Shown here: positions 7,661 through 8,583 of the stretch, one piece after another
How positions within the stretch are numbered: the first letter of the stretch is position 1
Layout of the letters: every line of letters begins with the position of its first letter
NCBI GenBank assembly: GCA_003524365.1
Contig: DQHS01000178.1
Span: 229-8,811 of the forward strand
Length of the DNA stretch: 8,583 nucleotides
From: Cellvibrio sp.
Lineage (GTDB): Bacteria > Pseudomonadota > Gammaproteobacteria > Pseudomonadales > Cellvibrionaceae
Reading direction: 5' to 3'
The notes under the pieces: generated by a model
The model's database searches: none
Told to the model about the DNA's origin: nothing
The model's input: the letters and a program-made list of their open reading frames with translations, nothing else
Position numbers and translations under genes: made by a program

Positions 7661-8583
7661 ATGACTAGCCTGAAGGAACACGCTCAAATTTTACCGCCAG
7701 CGGTGGCCCCTATCGATCTGGAACTTTGGGTGTGTGGCAGTATCGCCTGGTTTATGCAAACGCAACTGCAATCGCCACCGGATTACCTTCCTGCACACTG
7801 GTCTCAACAATTAACACAACAATTAACACAACAATTCGCACTGCAATTGCCCGGATCGCCGCATGCAATAAATGAATCTAATCTGTCGTTCCTCGCATCG
7901 CGCTTGCCGCAACTTTCGCTCGCGGAGCTGGCGCTGCCGGTGAGTTTGCAGCGGCTGGTTGCGCAAAAATTATTGAGTAAGTCCCAATTGTTTGTCGTGG
8001 GATTCTGCGCGGCATTGAATAATCATTACGAACTGAATCTTGCGCTGCAGGAATTGCAAGGCGCGCAGAGTTCCGGTGGGCAGGGGCAGGGTTGGCCGCG
8101 CTTGTATTTGCTGTGCGATCTGTTGCGGGTTATTTGCGGCGAGGAGATTTCGCCCTCGGCTATGGCGCAATGGCCGTTAGTGCGCTGCGGTCTGCTGCAG
8201 CTGCACGGCAACGGGCCATTAGCACTCGCCAGTGTGCAACTCAATACGCATTATTGGCAGGGTTTGCTGGATGCACAGCAGGCACGCGCATCTTTAACGC
8301 TCGCGAACGACTTAACAGTGTTTGATAATAAAACGACAACACCAAGCCTGCATTCCAATACCGAAACCAACGTCTGCGCCGACATGGCGTTGGCGATGCG
8401 TTTGGGTGAGCTGCGTCAGTTGCATCTGTGCGGCAGCCGTTGTGCTGCACTTAGCTGGTTACAAAATCTGGCGCTGCCGCTGGATAAAACGCCGGTGTTG
8501 CCCGTTGGCGATAGTCGGCCCGGTCATTTGGATTTACTCTGCATTGCGCATCAGTGGCTGCCGGTAATCGAGATTAGCGAGGG
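7661..8583 (+). CDS. N-terminal part of a probable eCIS-type AAA+ ATPase (3' truncated by window)
   Basis: The ATG directly follows the upstream TAG (TAGATG), with GGGAG at 7647-7651, 9 bases away. The frame stays open to the last base, giving 307 codons plus two bases. Residues about 88-130 (SLAELALPVSLQRLVAQKLL, then LFVVGFCAALNNHYELNLAL) and 171-204 (WPLVRCGLLQLHG, then HYWQGLLDA) match my memory of the helical and winged-helix N-terminal region of eCIS ATPases (Afp15-like). A strand, loop and helix then follow: LHLCGSRCAALSWLQNLA (254-271), and LPVIEISEG at the window edge. This corresponds to a degenerate first nucleotide-binding fold with no Walker lysine. The catalytic AAA+ domain, if present, lies beyond the window. 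Such ATPases are thought to help assemble or energise the particle in the cytoplasm. The family call is moderately sure; the reading frame is very sure. Confidence 0.75.
   Translation, partial: MTSLKEHAQILPPAVAPIDLELWVCGSIAWFMQTQLQSPPDYLPAHWSQQLTQQLTQQFALQLPGSPHAINESNLSFLASRLPQLSLAELALPVSLQRLVAQKLLSKSQLFVVGFCAALNNHYELNLALQELQGAQSSGGQGQGWPRLYLLCDLLRVICGEEISPSAMAQWPLVRCGLLQLHGNGPLALASVQLNTHYWQGLLDAQQARASLTLANDLTVFDNKTTTPSLHSNTETNVCADMALAMRLGELRQLHLCGSRCAALSWLQNLALPLDKTPVLPVGDSRPGHLDLLCIAHQWLPVIEISE
7805..7836 (+). repeat. 12-base tandem repeat, about 2.7 copies, encoding QQLT units
   Basis: The unit CAACAATTAACA occurs at 7805-7816 and 7817-7828, with a partial third copy, CAACAATT, at 7829-7836. 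The copies are identical, which points to recent slippage. It encodes QQLTQQLTQQ (residues 49-58) in the poorly conserved N-terminal extension of the ATPase-like protein. The unit length is a multiple of three, so copy changes keep the frame. Confidence 0.9.

Overview
The window is one continuous block of coding DNA on the + strand. It holds six tightly packed genes: a left-truncated end, four complete genes and a right-truncated start. Every junction overlaps by 4 bases (ATGA) or has a gap of 0, 2 or 4 bases, so this reads as the interior of one long co-transcribed, translationally coupled operon. I see no promoter, terminator, RNA gene, insertion sequence or CRISPR array. GC content is moderate but uneven, about 36% in one 120-base stretch and about 67% in another that I counted by hand. 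The gene packing, Shine-Dalgarno sites and codon style suggest a Gram-negative proteobacterium, perhaps a gammaproteobacterium. That assignment is an impression only.

Layout: (1) 1-336, the end of an unidentified protein. (2) 333-2369, a 678-residue protein with an N-terminal HYYDGRLLKASDL motif and a long coiled coil. (3) 2372-4258, a 628-residue protein that can be aligned by eye with (2) over about 350 residues and looks like a divergent paralogue. (4) 4263-6143, a 626-residue protein I do not recognise, with a helical middle and a beta-rich C-terminus. (5) 6140-7660, a 506-residue protein whose two ends resemble conserved hypothetical proteins that I associate from memory with contractile-injection-system loci. 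(6) 7661 to the window end, 307 codons of what looks like the N-terminal part of the AAA+ ATPase typical of extracellular contractile injection systems (eCIS), including a degenerate first P-loop.

Taken together, this looks like the accessory, baseplate-adaptor and ATPase end of an eCIS or related phage-tail-like particle. The sheath, tube, spike and LysM genes expected of such a locus would lie outside the window. The most interesting points are the tandem paralogous HYYDGRLL-type proteins, whose N-terminal pattern recalls the type VI secretion baseplate adaptor TssK, the compositionally distinct coiled coil in the first of them, and the unrecognised 626-residue protein between them and the ATPase-proximal genes. 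The eCIS assignment rests on remembered motifs and gene order, not on a search.
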